The position numbers were made by a program, and so were the translations under genes. The notes below the pieces were generated by a model, which was given only the letters and a program-made list of their open reading frames with translations, was not told where the DNA came from and did not search any database. This document shows positions 1-8,060 of a stretch of DNA of 64,000 bases, piece after piece (position 1 is the stretch's first letter; each line of letters opens with the position of its first letter). Origin of the DNA: Pelagibius sp050043265. GTDB lineage: Bacteria; Pseudomonadota; Alphaproteobacteria; Kiloniellales; Kiloniellaceae. Location of the stretch: the NCBI GenBank assembly GCA_050043265.1, contig JBHJIR010000040.1:58901-122900 (forward strand), written 5' to 3'.

Positions 1-95
1 GCTTGCTCATCGGGCGATCCTTGGGAAGGCCAGTGCCGTTCCCGGGCGCCCTTGCGGGCGGCATGTCGATGAAGGCGCGGCCACGCCCGCCCTGG

Positions 96-124
96 AAAAC
101 CCCGGGACTGGGGATAAATCCCGG
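96..124 (-). terminator. Possible terminator after the TRAP binding-protein gene
   Basis: Read on the minus strand, six-base arms (CCGGGA and TCCCGG, 102-107 and 119-124) enclose an 11-base loop and are followed by GG and four T. It lies about 20 bases after the stop of the binding-protein gene. The T-run is short, so this may be a weak terminator or an attenuator. Confidence 0.4.
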
Positions 125-143
125 ACGGGCGCGAAGCCGGTTC

Positions 144-1202
144 TTAGAAGTCCGCCTTCAGCAGACCCAGTTTCTTCATGAAGCTGATGTGCGACTCGTA
201 GACTTCCGTGGCCATCGGGGACGATGCGGCGAAGTCCTTCCAGGCGCCGACGGCGATCTCGCGGAACTTGTCGCGCTCCTCCTGCGGCCAGTCGATCACC
301 GTGATGTCGCCAGCGGCCTTGTCGCGGGCGACCAACGCACGGTCCTCCATATCGACGATGCGGCGCATGTCGTTGTAGGCCGCCACATACCAGGTCTCCA
401 GGGCCGCCCGTTCGGCCGGGGTCATCTTGTCCCAGGCGCTCTGCGAGACGGTGAACTGCAGGATCGGCGTCGAGTGGATGCCCGGGAAGATCGGGAACTT
501 GGCGACCTTGTGCAGGCCGTTGGCGTCGTTGTTGGCGTAGGCCGAATTGTCGGCGGCGTCGATCACGCCCTTCTCCAGGGAGGTATAGACCTCAGAGCCC
601 GGCAGCGAGACCGGCGAAGCGCCGGCGCGCCTGAAGACCTCTGATGCGAGGCCTTCCGGCGAGCGCACCTTCTCGCCGCTGAAGTCGGCAACGCTGCGGA
701 TCGGCACCTTGGAGACGAAAGCCTCGCGGGCATAGGCGCCGCAGCCGACGACGTGCACGCCGGGCTGGAACTTGTCGTACATCTTCTGCAGCATTTCCTT
801 GCCGCCACCGTCGGCGCAGAAGGTCTGGATCTGGTCGGCGCTGTCGTAGCCGGCGATGAGATCGCCCATCAGCGCGAAGGAGGGATCGCGGCCGGCGAAA
901 TAGTTGATCGAGGTCAGGTCGCCGTCGAGGATTCCCATCGCCACGGCCTCGGGCGTCTCGCGGTGCGGCACCACCGCCTTGATCGGCAGCAGTTCGATTT
1001 CCAGCGACCCGCCAGTCATCTCCTTCAGCTTCGGCACCCATTTTTCGTTCAGGAACGCCAAGGTGAAGTGGCTGGCGGTCGAACTGGTCTGAACCTTGAG
1101 GGTCCGCGCCTCAGCCGTCGTGCCGAGGCCGACGCCGAGCACCGACGTCGCCAGGGCCACCGTCAGGGCCTTGGAGAACAGGCTCAACTTATTGAATTTC
1201 AT
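144..1202 (-). CDS. TRAP transporter substrate-binding protein, DctP family
   Basis: This 352-residue protein has a secretion signal (positively charged start MKFNKLSLFSK, hydrophobic stretch, TTAEA before the mature part at about residue 32), so it is exported to the periplasm. The mature part has the DctP-type fold signatures: a segment with HRETPEAVAMGILDGDL, an Arg-containing VRSPEGLASE region, and LEKGVIDAADNS in the hinge. Family members deliver organic acids or related solutes to a DctQM membrane complex. A GGGGAGG ribosome site sits six bases before the ATG. No dctQ or dctM gene is visible; they may lie beyond the left edge or be absent. The gene is divergent from a GntR/FCD regulator that probably controls it. 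The substrate cannot be read from the sequence. Confidence 0.9.
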   Translation of the reverse strand: MKFNKLSLFSKALTVALATSVLGVGLGTTAEARTLKVQTSSTASHFTLAFLNEKWVPKLKEMTGGSLEIELLPIKAVVPHRETPEAVAMGILDGDLTSINYFAGRDPSFALMGDLIAGYDSADQIQTFCADGGGKEMLQKMYDKFQPGVHVVGCGAYAREAFVSKVPIRSVADFSGEKVRSPEGLASEVFRRAGASPVSLPGSEVYTSLEKGVIDAADNSAYANNDANGLHKVAKFPIFPGIHSTPILQFTVSQSAWDKMTPAERAALETWYVAAYNDMRRIVDMEDRALVARDKAAGDITVIDWPQEERDKFREIAVGAWKDFAASSPMATEVYESHISFMKKLGLLKADF

Positions 1203-1270
1203 AATTTCCTCCCCTAGAGGTCGTTTTTCGTTGGTGGACTGCCAGGAGACAGCCTCGAATTTGAAGTGGC

Positions 1271-1296
1271 CAACTAATATATTAGTCGACTAGTTG
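1271..1296. promoter_or_regulatory. Likely operator between TRAP gene and GntR/FCD regulator
   Basis: The 170-base divergent intergenic region holds overlapping palindromes: a perfect 14-base ACTAATATATTAGT (1273-1286), a perfect TAGTCGACTA (1283-1292), and outer arms CAACTA and TAGTTG (1271-1276 and 1291-1296). GntR/FCD regulators usually bind short dyads in such divergent promoters. Binding by the neighbouring regulator is inferred from position. Confidence 0.6.
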
Positions 1297-1372
1297 AATC
1301 AATGGGAATCTTGCGCTATCTAACCCTCAGGACAATTTCGGACGCGCTTCACCGAAAGGACCGAGCCCCACC

Positions 1373-2116
1373 ATGGCCCTGTCGACCCCAGAAGACCGTT
1401 TGGTCTCTGCCGGAATGTTTCTCTCAAACCGCAGCGATTCGGCGCCGGCGGCGCAGCGCATCTATGACGACCTGCGCGAGCGCATCGTCAGCCTGGAATT
1501 GCCGCCGGACACCACCCTGTCGCGGGTCGAACTCGCCCAGCACTACGAGGTCAGCCTGACGCCGATCCGCGAAGCGATGCAGCGCCTGGAACAGGACGGG
1601 CTCATCAAGATCTACCCGCAGTCAAAAACGGTGGTGACGAAGATCGACATCGCCCAGCTCTACGAAACACACTTCCTGCGCGTCGCGGTCGAGGCCGAGG
1701 TGGCGCGCCGCCTCGCCGAAACGCCCGACTCCACCCGCATTTCGGCCCACGTGAAGAAGGCGCGGGCCATTCTCACCATGCAGGAAACCCTGGCCGGCAA
1801 TCCCGAGGAAATGGCCCTGTTCAACGACCTCGACGAGGCCTTCCACCAGACCCTCTTCGCCGGGGTCGGGCAGTTGAACCTGCATGCCATGCTGAAGGCC
1901 AAGGCCGGGCACCTGTCACGGGTGCGCCGGCTCGACCTGCCGAAAGAGGGCAAGATCCGCACCATTCTGAAAGGCCACTGGGCCGTCCTCGAAGCCATCG
2001 AGTCGGGCGATCCGATGGCGGCGCAGGAGGCCATGCGCGGACACCTGGCCGGCACCGTGCGGCGCATCGAGGAACTGCAAGGCGAGCGGCCGGGCTACTT
2101 CAAAGCCCCGGCCTGA
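1373..2116 (+). CDS. GntR family transcriptional regulator, FCD domain
   Basis: The 247-residue protein has an N-terminal winged helix (about residues 27-95, with the recognition region VSLTPIREAMQRLEQDGL) followed by an all-helical FCD ligand domain. Candidate metal or ligand residues of the FCD pocket are Asp and His in NDLDEAFHQTLF, His in KGHWAVLEAI and His in MRGHLAGTV. It is divergent from the TRAP binding-protein gene, with palindromes between them, so it likely represses that gene and responds to a transported carboxylate or a metabolite of it. The chosen ATG gives 26 residues before the winged helix; a second ATG 14 codons on is also possible. The gene ends 12 bases from the convergent aldehyde dehydrogenase gene. 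Confidence 0.9.
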   Translation: MALSTPEDRLVSAGMFLSNRSDSAPAAQRIYDDLRERIVSLELPPDTTLSRVELAQHYEVSLTPIREAMQRLEQDGLIKIYPQSKTVVTKIDIAQLYETHFLRVAVEAEVARRLAETPDSTRISAHVKKARAILTMQETLAGNPEEMALFNDLDEAFHQTLFAGVGQLNLHAMLKAKAGHLSRVRRLDLPKEGKIRTILKGHWAVLEAIESGDPMAAQEAMRGHLAGTVRRIEELQGERPGYFKAPA

Positions 2117-2128
2117 AGCCGTCCGGCG

Positions 2129-3658
2129 CTAGGCCTTTTCCGGCGGCGTAACGCGGCGCCCGGTGCCGTCGTAGAACCAGCCGTCGGGATAGGGATACCA
2201 CCAGTCCTGCACCACGGGCTCGGCGTCGATGATCACCATCTTGGACTGGCGGAAGGCGTCGAGGCCCTGGCGCCCCAGTTCGCGCCCGACGCCCGACAGC
2301 TTCCAGCCGCCGAACGGCAAGGCGTCGTTGTCGATCAGCGGATTGTTCACCCACACCATGCCGGATTCCAGCGTCTCGGCCGCCCGCATGGCCTCGGCCA
2401 GCGAGGTGGTGAAGACCGAGGCACCAAGGCCGAAGTCGGAAGCGTTGGCGTGGTCCAGCGCCTCGTCGAAAGACGCCACCTTGCACACCGCGGCGACGGG
2501 CCCGAAGACCTCCTCCTGCATGATCTGCATGTCCGGCGTGACGCCGGTCAGCACCGTCGGCTCGTAGAACCAGCCGGTGTTGAACGCCGGCGGCACCCGG
2601 CCGCCGCACAGCGCGGTGGCGCCGGCCGCCACCGCCTCGTCGCCCAGGCGCATGACCTTGTCGCGGGCCGCCTGACTGACCAGCGGGCCGATCTCGGATT
2701 TTTCCAGGCCGGGACCGATGCGCAGCTGGCGGGCAGCGGCGGCGAAACGCTCGATGAAAATATCGTGGATTTTTTCATGGACGTAAAAGCGCTCGGCCGA
2801 GGTGCAGATCTGCCCGGAGAGATGGAAGGCGGCGGTGACGGCTCCCGGGACGGCGACATCCAGGGGCGCATGTTCGGAGATGATCATGGGGTCGCTGCCG
2901 CCGGCCTCGATCACGCAGGGCTTCATCCGTTCGGCGCAGGCGACGGCGACCTTGCGGCCCGCCGCGACGCCGCCGGTGAAGGCGACCGCATGGGTGCCCT
3001 TGGACGCGATCAGGGCCTGGGCGGTCTCCGGCCCGCCGGTGACGCAGGACACCAGCCCCGGCGCCAGGACCTTGAAGTGTTCCATGAACTTCAGGGTGCA
3101 GAGCGAGGTCGCCTCGGCCGGTTTCACGATGCAGGCGTTGCCGGCGGCCAGCGAGGCGGCCAGGGTCCAGCACATCAGCAGGATCGGGAAATTGAACGGC
3201 ATGATGTGAACACTCACACCATAGGGTTCGTAGCGGGAATACTGAAAGGAGCCGGCCTGGGTGGTGCCGGCGACCTTGCCGGCCTCGTCACGCGCCATCT
3301 CGGCGTAGTAGCGGAAGATGCCGGCACAGTTGGCCAGTTCCCCCGTCGCCTCGGGATAGGGCTTGCCCATCTCGCGCACCATGAGAACGGCGACGTCGTG
3401 GAAATCGCCCTGCTCGATGGAATCGGCGAGGCGGTGCAGCAGCATCGCCCGGCTCTTGGCGTCGAGGCGCTTCCAGGCTTTCTGCGCCGCATTGGCCTCG
3501 GCCACCACCGCCTCGACATCGGCGGCGTCGCAACGCGCGACCCGCCCGACAACCTCCAGCGAGGCCGGATCGAGGATCGCCGCGCTCTCCGACGAAAGCG
3601 GCGCGCGGAAGGCATTGCCGGCGAAGAAACAGGGTGTTGCGGGATCGAAGGCGGCCAT
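2129..3658 (-). CDS. Aldehyde dehydrogenase family protein
   Basis: The 509-residue enzyme has the standard NAD(P)-dependent aldehyde dehydrogenase layout: cofactor domain with the FNFP motif near residue 155, a general-base Glu in VIEAGGSDP, and the catalytic Cys in SGQICTSAERF near residue 288. The GGSDP form resembles succinate-semialdehyde-type enzymes, but the substrate is not certain. It carries a C-terminal tail of about 30 residues rich in Trp, Tyr and Pro that is longer than in many relatives. It is the last gene of a nine-gene operon, 11 bases after the first cupin gene. In polyamine catabolism such enzymes oxidise aminoaldehydes; here that role is inferred from the transporter in the same operon. 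Confidence 0.9.
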   Translation of the reverse strand: MAAFDPATPCFFAGNAFRAPLSSESAAILDPASLEVVGRVARCDAADVEAVVAEANAAQKAWKRLDAKSRAMLLHRLADSIEQGDFHDVAVLMVREMGKPYPEATGELANCAGIFRYYAEMARDEAGKVAGTTQAGSFQYSRYEPYGVSVHIMPFNFPILLMCWTLAASLAAGNACIVKPAEATSLCTLKFMEHFKVLAPGLVSCVTGGPETAQALIASKGTHAVAFTGGVAAGRKVAVACAERMKPCVIEAGGSDPMIISEHAPLDVAVPGAVTAAFHLSGQICTSAERFYVHEKIHDIFIERFAAAARQLRIGPGLEKSEIGPLVSQAARDKVMRLGDEAVAAGATALCGGRVPPAFNTGWFYEPTVLTGVTPDMQIMQEEVFGPVAAVCKVASFDEALDHANASDFGLGASVFTTSLAEAMRAAETLESGMVWVNNPLIDNDALPFGGWKLSGVGRELGRQGLDAFRQSKMVIIDAEPVVQDWWYPYPDGWFYDGTGRRVTPPEKA

Positions 3659-3669
3659 CGCAGGGTTCC

Positions 3670-4032
3670 TCAGCGGATCATGTAGACCTTGCGCACCGTT
3701 TCGTGGATGCGGCAGGTGCCCTTCCAGCCCTTGGGGAAGAAAGCGGCGGTATCCGGCGTAATCTCGATGACCTCGCCGGACTCGTGGGTGTAAGTGCAGC
3801 GCCCCGCGAGAAAGTGGCAGAACTCATCGGACGTCACGTGGCAGTCCCAGTAGCCCGGCGTGCAGATCCAGATGCCGGATTCCGGCGAACCGCCGGGGCC
3901 CTTGTAGAGCAGTTTGCCGGAGGTATGGGACTCGCCCTCGATCATCGTCGGGATGACTCCCCAGTCCACCGTGTCGGTGATCTCCAGCGGGTCATGCATC
4001 ACCGGCGTCTTCGTCTGGGTATCGCTACTCAT
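3670..4032 (-). CDS. Cupin-domain protein (DUF861/cupin_3 type), copy 1
   Basis: This 120-residue protein is one small beta-barrel. It shows the cupin_3 pattern: GIWICTPGYW, then DEFCHFLAGRCTY (Glu and His as candidate metal ligands), then a Pro/Gly-rich strand and GWKGTCRIHETVRKVYMIR at the end. The start is the ATG of MSSDTQTK. It is the most divergent of three consecutive paralogues: it has an Asp/Cys/His segment (YWDCHVTSDEF) where the other two have WRLxLPxDEL. The family includes ureidoglycine aminohydrolase-like, EutQ-like and many uncharacterised proteins. Its function here is unknown; co-transcription with a glycosyltransferase and an aldehyde dehydrogenase suggests it acts on the same small molecule. 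Confidence 0.85.
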   Translation of the reverse strand: MSSDTQTKTPVMHDPLEITDTVDWGVIPTMIEGESHTSGKLLYKGPGGSPESGIWICTPGYWDCHVTSDEFCHFLAGRCTYTHESGEVIEITPDTAAFFPKGWKGTCRIHETVRKVYMIR

Positions 4033-4046
4033 CGCTCTTTTCCTAT

Positions 4047-4412
4047 TCAACGCAGCATGTAGACGCAGCGGATGGTCTCGAAGACTTCCACCGTGCCGGC
4101 CCAGTCCTCGCGGAAGTGCACCAGGGTCCCGGGCGAAATCTCGATCTCTTCGCCGCCGTCGCTCTTGTAGACCGCGCGGCCCGCCACGAAGTGGCAGAGC
4201 TCGTCGCGTGGCAGGGTCAGCCGCCAACTGCCCGGCGTGCAGATCCACAGCCCCGCCTCCGGCAGGCCGTCGTCGCCCTTCCATAGCAGGCGCCCTTCGT
4301 TCATCGACCGGCCGTCGATCGGCTCCAGGTGGCCGCCCCAGTCGGTCATCTCGCCGTTCCACTGCGATACGGCGTGGATGTGCGGGGCCGAGGATTTGAA
4401 ATTCGCGCTCAT
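4047..4412 (-). CDS. Cupin-domain protein (DUF861/cupin_3 type), copy 2
   Basis: This 121-residue single-barrel cupin shares with copy 3 long nearly identical runs, such as GRLLWKGDDG, GLWICTPGSWRLTLPRDEL and CHFVAGRAVY, and ends with VFETIRCVYMLR. The start chosen is the ATG of MSANFKSS; its A is also the last base of the TGA of copy 3 (TGATG), so the two are translationally coupled. Copies 2 and 3 therefore look like a recent duplication and copy 1 an older one. Metal ligands are presumed to be the Glu and His of the DELCHF motif. The function is unknown. Confidence 0.85.
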   Translation of the reverse strand: MSANFKSSAPHIHAVSQWNGEMTDWGGHLEPIDGRSMNEGRLLWKGDDGLPEAGLWICTPGSWRLTLPRDELCHFVAGRAVYKSDGGEEIEISPGTLVHFREDWAGTVEVFETIRCVYMLR

Positions 4413-4789
4413 CACACCAGCATGTACAGGTTGCGCAGGGTCTCGAAAACCTCGCATTCGCCCGCCCAGCCCTGGCGGAAGTGCACCACCGTGCCGGTGC
4501 CCACCTCAATGCTCTCGCCATCGTCCGAGCGGTAGGTCGCCCTTCCGGCCACGAAGTGACAGAGCTCGTCGGCCGGCAGCGACAGGCGCCAACGTCCCGG
4601 CGTGCAGACCCATACGCCGGCCTCCGGCCGGCCCCCGTCGCCCTTCCACAACAGGCGTCCGCTGCTGTGGCTCACGCCCTCCACGGCGTCCGGCTGGACG
4701 CCCCAATCGGCGAGGTTCTCGGCCCAGGTGCTGGCGCCGGGCAGGTGCGGTGCCGAAGATGTCAGACTCGCCGGCAAGTCGGCTGTCAT
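4412..4789 (-). CDS. Cupin-domain protein (DUF861/cupin_3 type), copy 3
   Basis: This 125-residue cupin starts at MTADLPASL, two bases after the stop of the glycosyltransferase gene, and its TGA overlaps the ATG of copy 2 by one base. It carries GVWVCTPGRWRLSLPADEL, CHFVAGRATY and a C-terminal EVFETLRNLYMLV. It is the first-translated of the three copies. The close spacing implies a fixed stoichiometry, perhaps a hetero-oligomer; that is inference. No signal peptide is present, so it is cytoplasmic. Confidence 0.85.
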   Translation of the reverse strand: MTADLPASLTSSAPHLPGASTWAENLADWGVQPDAVEGVSHSSGRLLWKGDGGRPEAGVWVCTPGRWRLSLPADELCHFVAGRATYRSDDGESIEVGTGTVVHFRQGWAGECEVFETLRNLYMLV

Positions 4790-4791
4790 CG

Positions 4792-6105
4792 TCAGGCGCC
4801 CCCCTTCTCTATTCCTGGCGTGAGGGTGTCGAGCAGGCCGGCGGCCTTGGTCGGTCCGTGACGGCTCTGCATGTGGGCCGAGGTCGCCGCCAGCTTCGCC
4901 TTCATGTCGCCGTCGCTCAGCAGGCGACCGATGGCGGCGATCAGCTGCTCCTCGGTCCAGTTGGCACGGTGCAGGTGCAGGCCGTGGCCGGTTTCCTGCA
5001 CGCGGGTTGCGTTGTCGTGGCCGTCCCAGACGAAGGGCAGCACCAGCGCCGGCTTGCCGAAATAGAGGCACTCGTTGAAAGAGTTGTTGCCGCCGTGATG
5101 AATCACCGCGTCCATCTGCTTGATGACCGAGGGCTGCGGAAACCAGCTGTCGATCTGAACGTTGGGCGGCAGTTCACCGTACTCGTCCTTGTAGTCGCCG
5201 ACATTCACCAGGGCGCGCAGCTCCATCTTGCCGACGGTGGCGATGATGCGCTTCAGCTGGCCGACGTCGCCGGAGCCGAGGCTGCCGAAGCTAACGTAGA
5301 TGATCGGCTTGTCGTTATGAGCACCGAAGGCAGGGATCTCGTAGGGCTTCTCGTCGCGGACGCAGCCTTCCAGATACTGGAACTGCGCCGGGTCGAGGGG
5401 AGTGCGGCGCTTGAATTTCACCGGTTCCGGATAGAGCAGCAGGTTCAGGAAGGGCGATGCCTCGAAGAACTCGCCCAGGGGATAGGGCTCTTCGCCGCAC
5501 TCTTCCAGGAAGGCGTTGAACTTCGCGTGGCAGGGCGTCACCACTTCCTTGAACCTGGCATCGAATTTCTCGAAGCATTCGCGGTCGTTCTCGCCGCAGC
5601 CGGACAGGTGCGGCGGGATGTCCGGGTCGACGATCTCGTTTTCGGAACAAGAGATGATGCGCACCCAGGCCTTCCCGTTCTGCTTGGCGTAACGCTTGAT
5701 CGCCGGAAAAAGAATCACGTTGTCGACGCAGATGACATCCGGCTTCACCTTGTCGAGCACGCCCGGCAGGTCCTTCTCCGCCCAGATCGCCGTTTCCACG
5801 ATGGCCTCCCAGCACTCGCGCACGTAGTTGTCGAGCTGTTCGTAGGGCGTCTTGTTGAAGTTGGGAATGTGGCCGTTGATGAAGTCCGACCAGTACTTCG
5901 CCATCGCCTCGGGCTCCATCGGCTCGGACATGTTCACCATGTGCTCCTCGAAGCCGTAGCCGGCGTAGACCCCGGCCATGCCGGGGTCGGTGAGGAACAC
6001 TGCCTTGTGGCCCAGCTTCTCGCAGGCCTGGGCGATCCCGACCGAATTGAGGGCCGGGCCGAAGGCCGCCTCCGGGAAAAACGCGATGGTCTTCTTGTCG
6101 CTCAT
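4792..6105 (-). CDS. Family 1 glycosyltransferase, UDP-sugar type (MGT/UGT-like)
   Basis: The 437-residue protein has the GT-B fold of UDP-glycosyltransferases. The C-terminal nucleotide-sugar motif is clear: WFPQPSVIKQMDAVIHHGGN, then SFNECLYFGKPALVLPFVWD and DNATRVQETGHG. YVSFGSLGSG marks the C-terminal domain start near residue 268. The N-terminal acceptor domain starts FFPEAAFGPALNSVGIAQAC, where relatives usually read GHVNP, so the usual catalytic His appears to be missing. The ATG of MSDKK was chosen because the upstream extension has no family similarity. It sits between the ABC ATPase gene and the cupins in one operon. It probably transfers a sugar to a small imported or derived molecule; the acceptor is unknown. 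Confidence 0.88.
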   Translation of the reverse strand: MSDKKTIAFFPEAAFGPALNSVGIAQACEKLGHKAVFLTDPGMAGVYAGYGFEEHMVNMSEPMEPEAMAKYWSDFINGHIPNFNKTPYEQLDNYVRECWEAIVETAIWAEKDLPGVLDKVKPDVICVDNVILFPAIKRYAKQNGKAWVRIISCSENEIVDPDIPPHLSGCGENDRECFEKFDARFKEVVTPCHAKFNAFLEECGEEPYPLGEFFEASPFLNLLLYPEPVKFKRRTPLDPAQFQYLEGCVRDEKPYEIPAFGAHNDKPIIYVSFGSLGSGDVGQLKRIIATVGKMELRALVNVGDYKDEYGELPPNVQIDSWFPQPSVIKQMDAVIHHGGNNSFNECLYFGKPALVLPFVWDGHDNATRVQETGHGLHLHRANWTEEQLIAAIGRLLSDGDMKAKLAATSAHMQSRHGPTKAAGLLDTLTPGIEKGGA

Positions 6106-6149
6106 CTCGATGCCTCGCTGTTCTGCTTCTTTTGCGTCTTCAAAGAATG

Positions 6150-7235
6150 TCACATTGCCAGGATGCGGGTGTGGTCCGGCGCCCAGCAGCACCAGGCCTG
6201 CCGCCCCGCGCGCCAGTCGCCGCGCTCCGCCTCGCCGGCCGGCAGGCGCACCAGCACCCGCTCCGCCACGCCCGCCACATCCAAATGCAGGTTCACGTCC
6301 TGGCCGTGATAGGCGATGTCGACGATGCGGCCCGGCACCGCGTTGAGGTCATTGTCCGGCCGCGCCGCCGCCAGGTGCAGGCGCTCCGGGCGCACCGCGG
6401 CGACAGCGTTGCCGGAGACGCCGGCGGGCAGGGCCCCGGCGAGCACATCATCGCCAAAGGCCACGCCGCGGGGCGTCCGGCGCCCGGCAAAGAAGTTCAT
6501 CTTGCCGATGAAGCCGGCGACGAAGCGGGACTGCGGAAATTCGTAGAGGTCGCGCGGGCTGCCGATCTGAACCACCCTGCCGGTGTCCAGCACGGCGATG
6601 CGATCGGCCATCACCAGCGCCTCTTCCTGGTCGTGGGTGACGATGACGAAGGTGATGCCGATCTCGTGCTGCATGCGCTTCAATTCCAGTTGCATCTGCT
6701 CGCGCAGCTTTTTGTCGAGGGCCCCCAGCGGCTCGTCCAGCAGCAGCACCCGCGGGCGCTTCACCAGCGCACGGGCAAGCGCGACGCGCTGGCGCTGGCC
6801 GCCGGAGAGGCTGTCGGGCTTGCGGTCGCGGAAACCGGCCAGCTCGGTCATCTCCAGCATCTCGCCGACCCGCCGGGCGATCTCGTCGCGGCCGCAGCCT
6901 TCCATCTCCAGGCCATAAGCGATGTTCTGCGCCACCGTCATATGCGGGAACAGGGCATAGGACTGGAACATCAGGTTCACCGGGCGGCGGTTGGGCCGCA
7001 GCGCCGTCATGTCCTGGCCGTCCAGCAGAACACGCCCGGCATCGGGCCGCGCGAAGCCGGCGATCATGCGCAGCAGGGTGGTCTTGCCGCAGCCCGACGG
7101 CCCCAGCAGGGCGAAGAACTCGTTCTCCGCCAGGTCGAGGTCGACGGCGTCCACCGCGACGACCTCACCGAAACGCTTGGTGATCCCCTGAAGGGCAATA
7201 ACGGTGCGCGGCGCATTGGTATCGGAAGGGTTCAT
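6150..7235 (-). CDS. potA: ABC transporter ATP-binding protein, spermidine/putrescine type (PotA-like)
   Basis: The 361-residue ATPase energises the importer encoded just upstream. It shows Walker A GPSGCGKTT, the signature LSGGQRQRVALARAL, Walker B VLLLDEPLGALD and the switch His in VTHDQEEAL. A C-terminal TOBE-type regulatory region of about 120 residues follows, typical of PotA/CysA/FbpC ATPases. The start is the ATG of MNPSDTNA, whose ATGA overlaps the stop of the permease gene. It is followed after 44 bases by the glycosyltransferase gene in the same operon. The symbol denotes family resemblance only; the true substrate is unproven. Confidence 0.92.
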   Translation of the reverse strand: MNPSDTNAPRTVIALQGITKRFGEVVAVDAVDLDLAENEFFALLGPSGCGKTTLLRMIAGFARPDAGRVLLDGQDMTALRPNRRPVNLMFQSYALFPHMTVAQNIAYGLEMEGCGRDEIARRVGEMLEMTELAGFRDRKPDSLSGGQRQRVALARALVKRPRVLLLDEPLGALDKKLREQMQLELKRMQHEIGITFVIVTHDQEEALVMADRIAVLDTGRVVQIGSPRDLYEFPQSRFVAGFIGKMNFFAGRRTPRGVAFGDDVLAGALPAGVSGNAVAAVRPERLHLAAARPDNDLNAVPGRIVDIAYHGQDVNLHLDVAGVAERVLVRLPAGEAERGDWRAGRQAWCCWAPDHTRILAM

Positions 7236-8014
7236 ACGCCGACGGCTCCCTTGTTCACCCGCTGGGCCAGCAACACCAGGGTGAAGCTGACTAGCATGAC
7301 CACGGCGGCCATGGCGTTGATCTCCGGCGTCACGCCGAAGCGGATCATCGAATAGATCTGCATCGGCAGGGTGGTGGAGGACTGGCCGGGACCGGCCGTG
7401 AAGAAAGCGATGATGAATTCGTCGATGGACAGGGTGAAGGCCAGCATGGCGCCGGCCAGCACGCCGGGCAGGATCATCGGCAGGATGATGCGCCGGAAGG
7501 TGGTGACCTCCGAAGCGCCGCGGTCCACCGAAGCCTCGAACACCGCCCAGTCGAACTGGCGCAGGCGCGTGCGCACCACGGCGCAGACGAAGGCGATGTT
7601 GAACACCACGTGACTGAGAATGATCGAGTGCAGACCGAGGGTGAAATTCAGCAAGGTGAAGAACGACAGCAGGGCGATGGCCAGCACGATATCGGGAATG
7701 ATCATCGGCGCAAAAAGAACCGCCTCCAGCGCCGGGCTGCGGCGGCGGTATTCCATGCCGACGGCGAGCAGCGAACCCAACAGCGTGGCGAAAAAGGTCG
7801 AGACCACGGCAACGATCAGGGTGTTGGCCGCGGCGCTGAGGATCGCCTTGTTGTCGAGCAGCGCGCCGTACCATTTCACCGAGAAGCCGCTCCACACCGT
7901 CGGCAGGCCGGCGCGGTTGAAGCTCAGCACCATCAGCACAGCGATTGGCGCGTAGAGGAACAGATAGACGAGACGCAGGTGGGCGCCGAGCCAGAAACGG
8001 GTGACGCTAGGCAT
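7232..8014 (-). CDS. potC: ABC transporter permease, PotC-like
   Basis: This 260-residue membrane protein has about six hydrophobic segments, and the EAA loop that docks the ATPase is visible as EASVDRGASEVTTFRRIILPM (shown in part). It ends in a four-base overlap (ATGA) with the ATPase gene. It pairs with the permease encoded at 8234-9091; the 219 bases between the two permease genes hold a palindromic intergenic repeat, so the operon is interrupted by a mobile-type sequence rather than by a gene. Confidence 0.9.
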   Translation of the reverse strand: MPSVTRFWLGAHLRLVYLFLYAPIAVLMVLSFNRAGLPTVWSGFSVKWYGALLDNKAILSAAANTLIVAVVSTFFATLLGSLLAVGMEYRRRSPALEAVLFAPMIIPDIVLAIALLSFFTLLNFTLGLHSIILSHVVFNIAFVCAVVRTRLRQFDWAVFEASVDRGASEVTTFRRIILPMILPGVLAGAMLAFTLSIDEFIIAFFTAGPGQSSTTLPMQIYSMIRFGVTPEINAMAAVVMLVSFTLVLLAQRVNKGAVGV

Positions 8015-8060
8015 GGTCGCCCCGCGGGTTATCGAGGGTCATACTCATCCCGCCACCGAT

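Noticed and set aside
2450..3685. Plus-strand open frame of 411 codons opposite the first aldehyde dehydrogenase gene
   Set aside because: Antisense shadow; the minus-strand frame has catalytic Cys and Glu motifs and operon spacing.
4237..6309. Plus-strand open frame of 690 codons across the cupin and glycosyltransferase genes
   Set aside because: It crosses four minus-strand genes with clear motifs and has no domain of its own.
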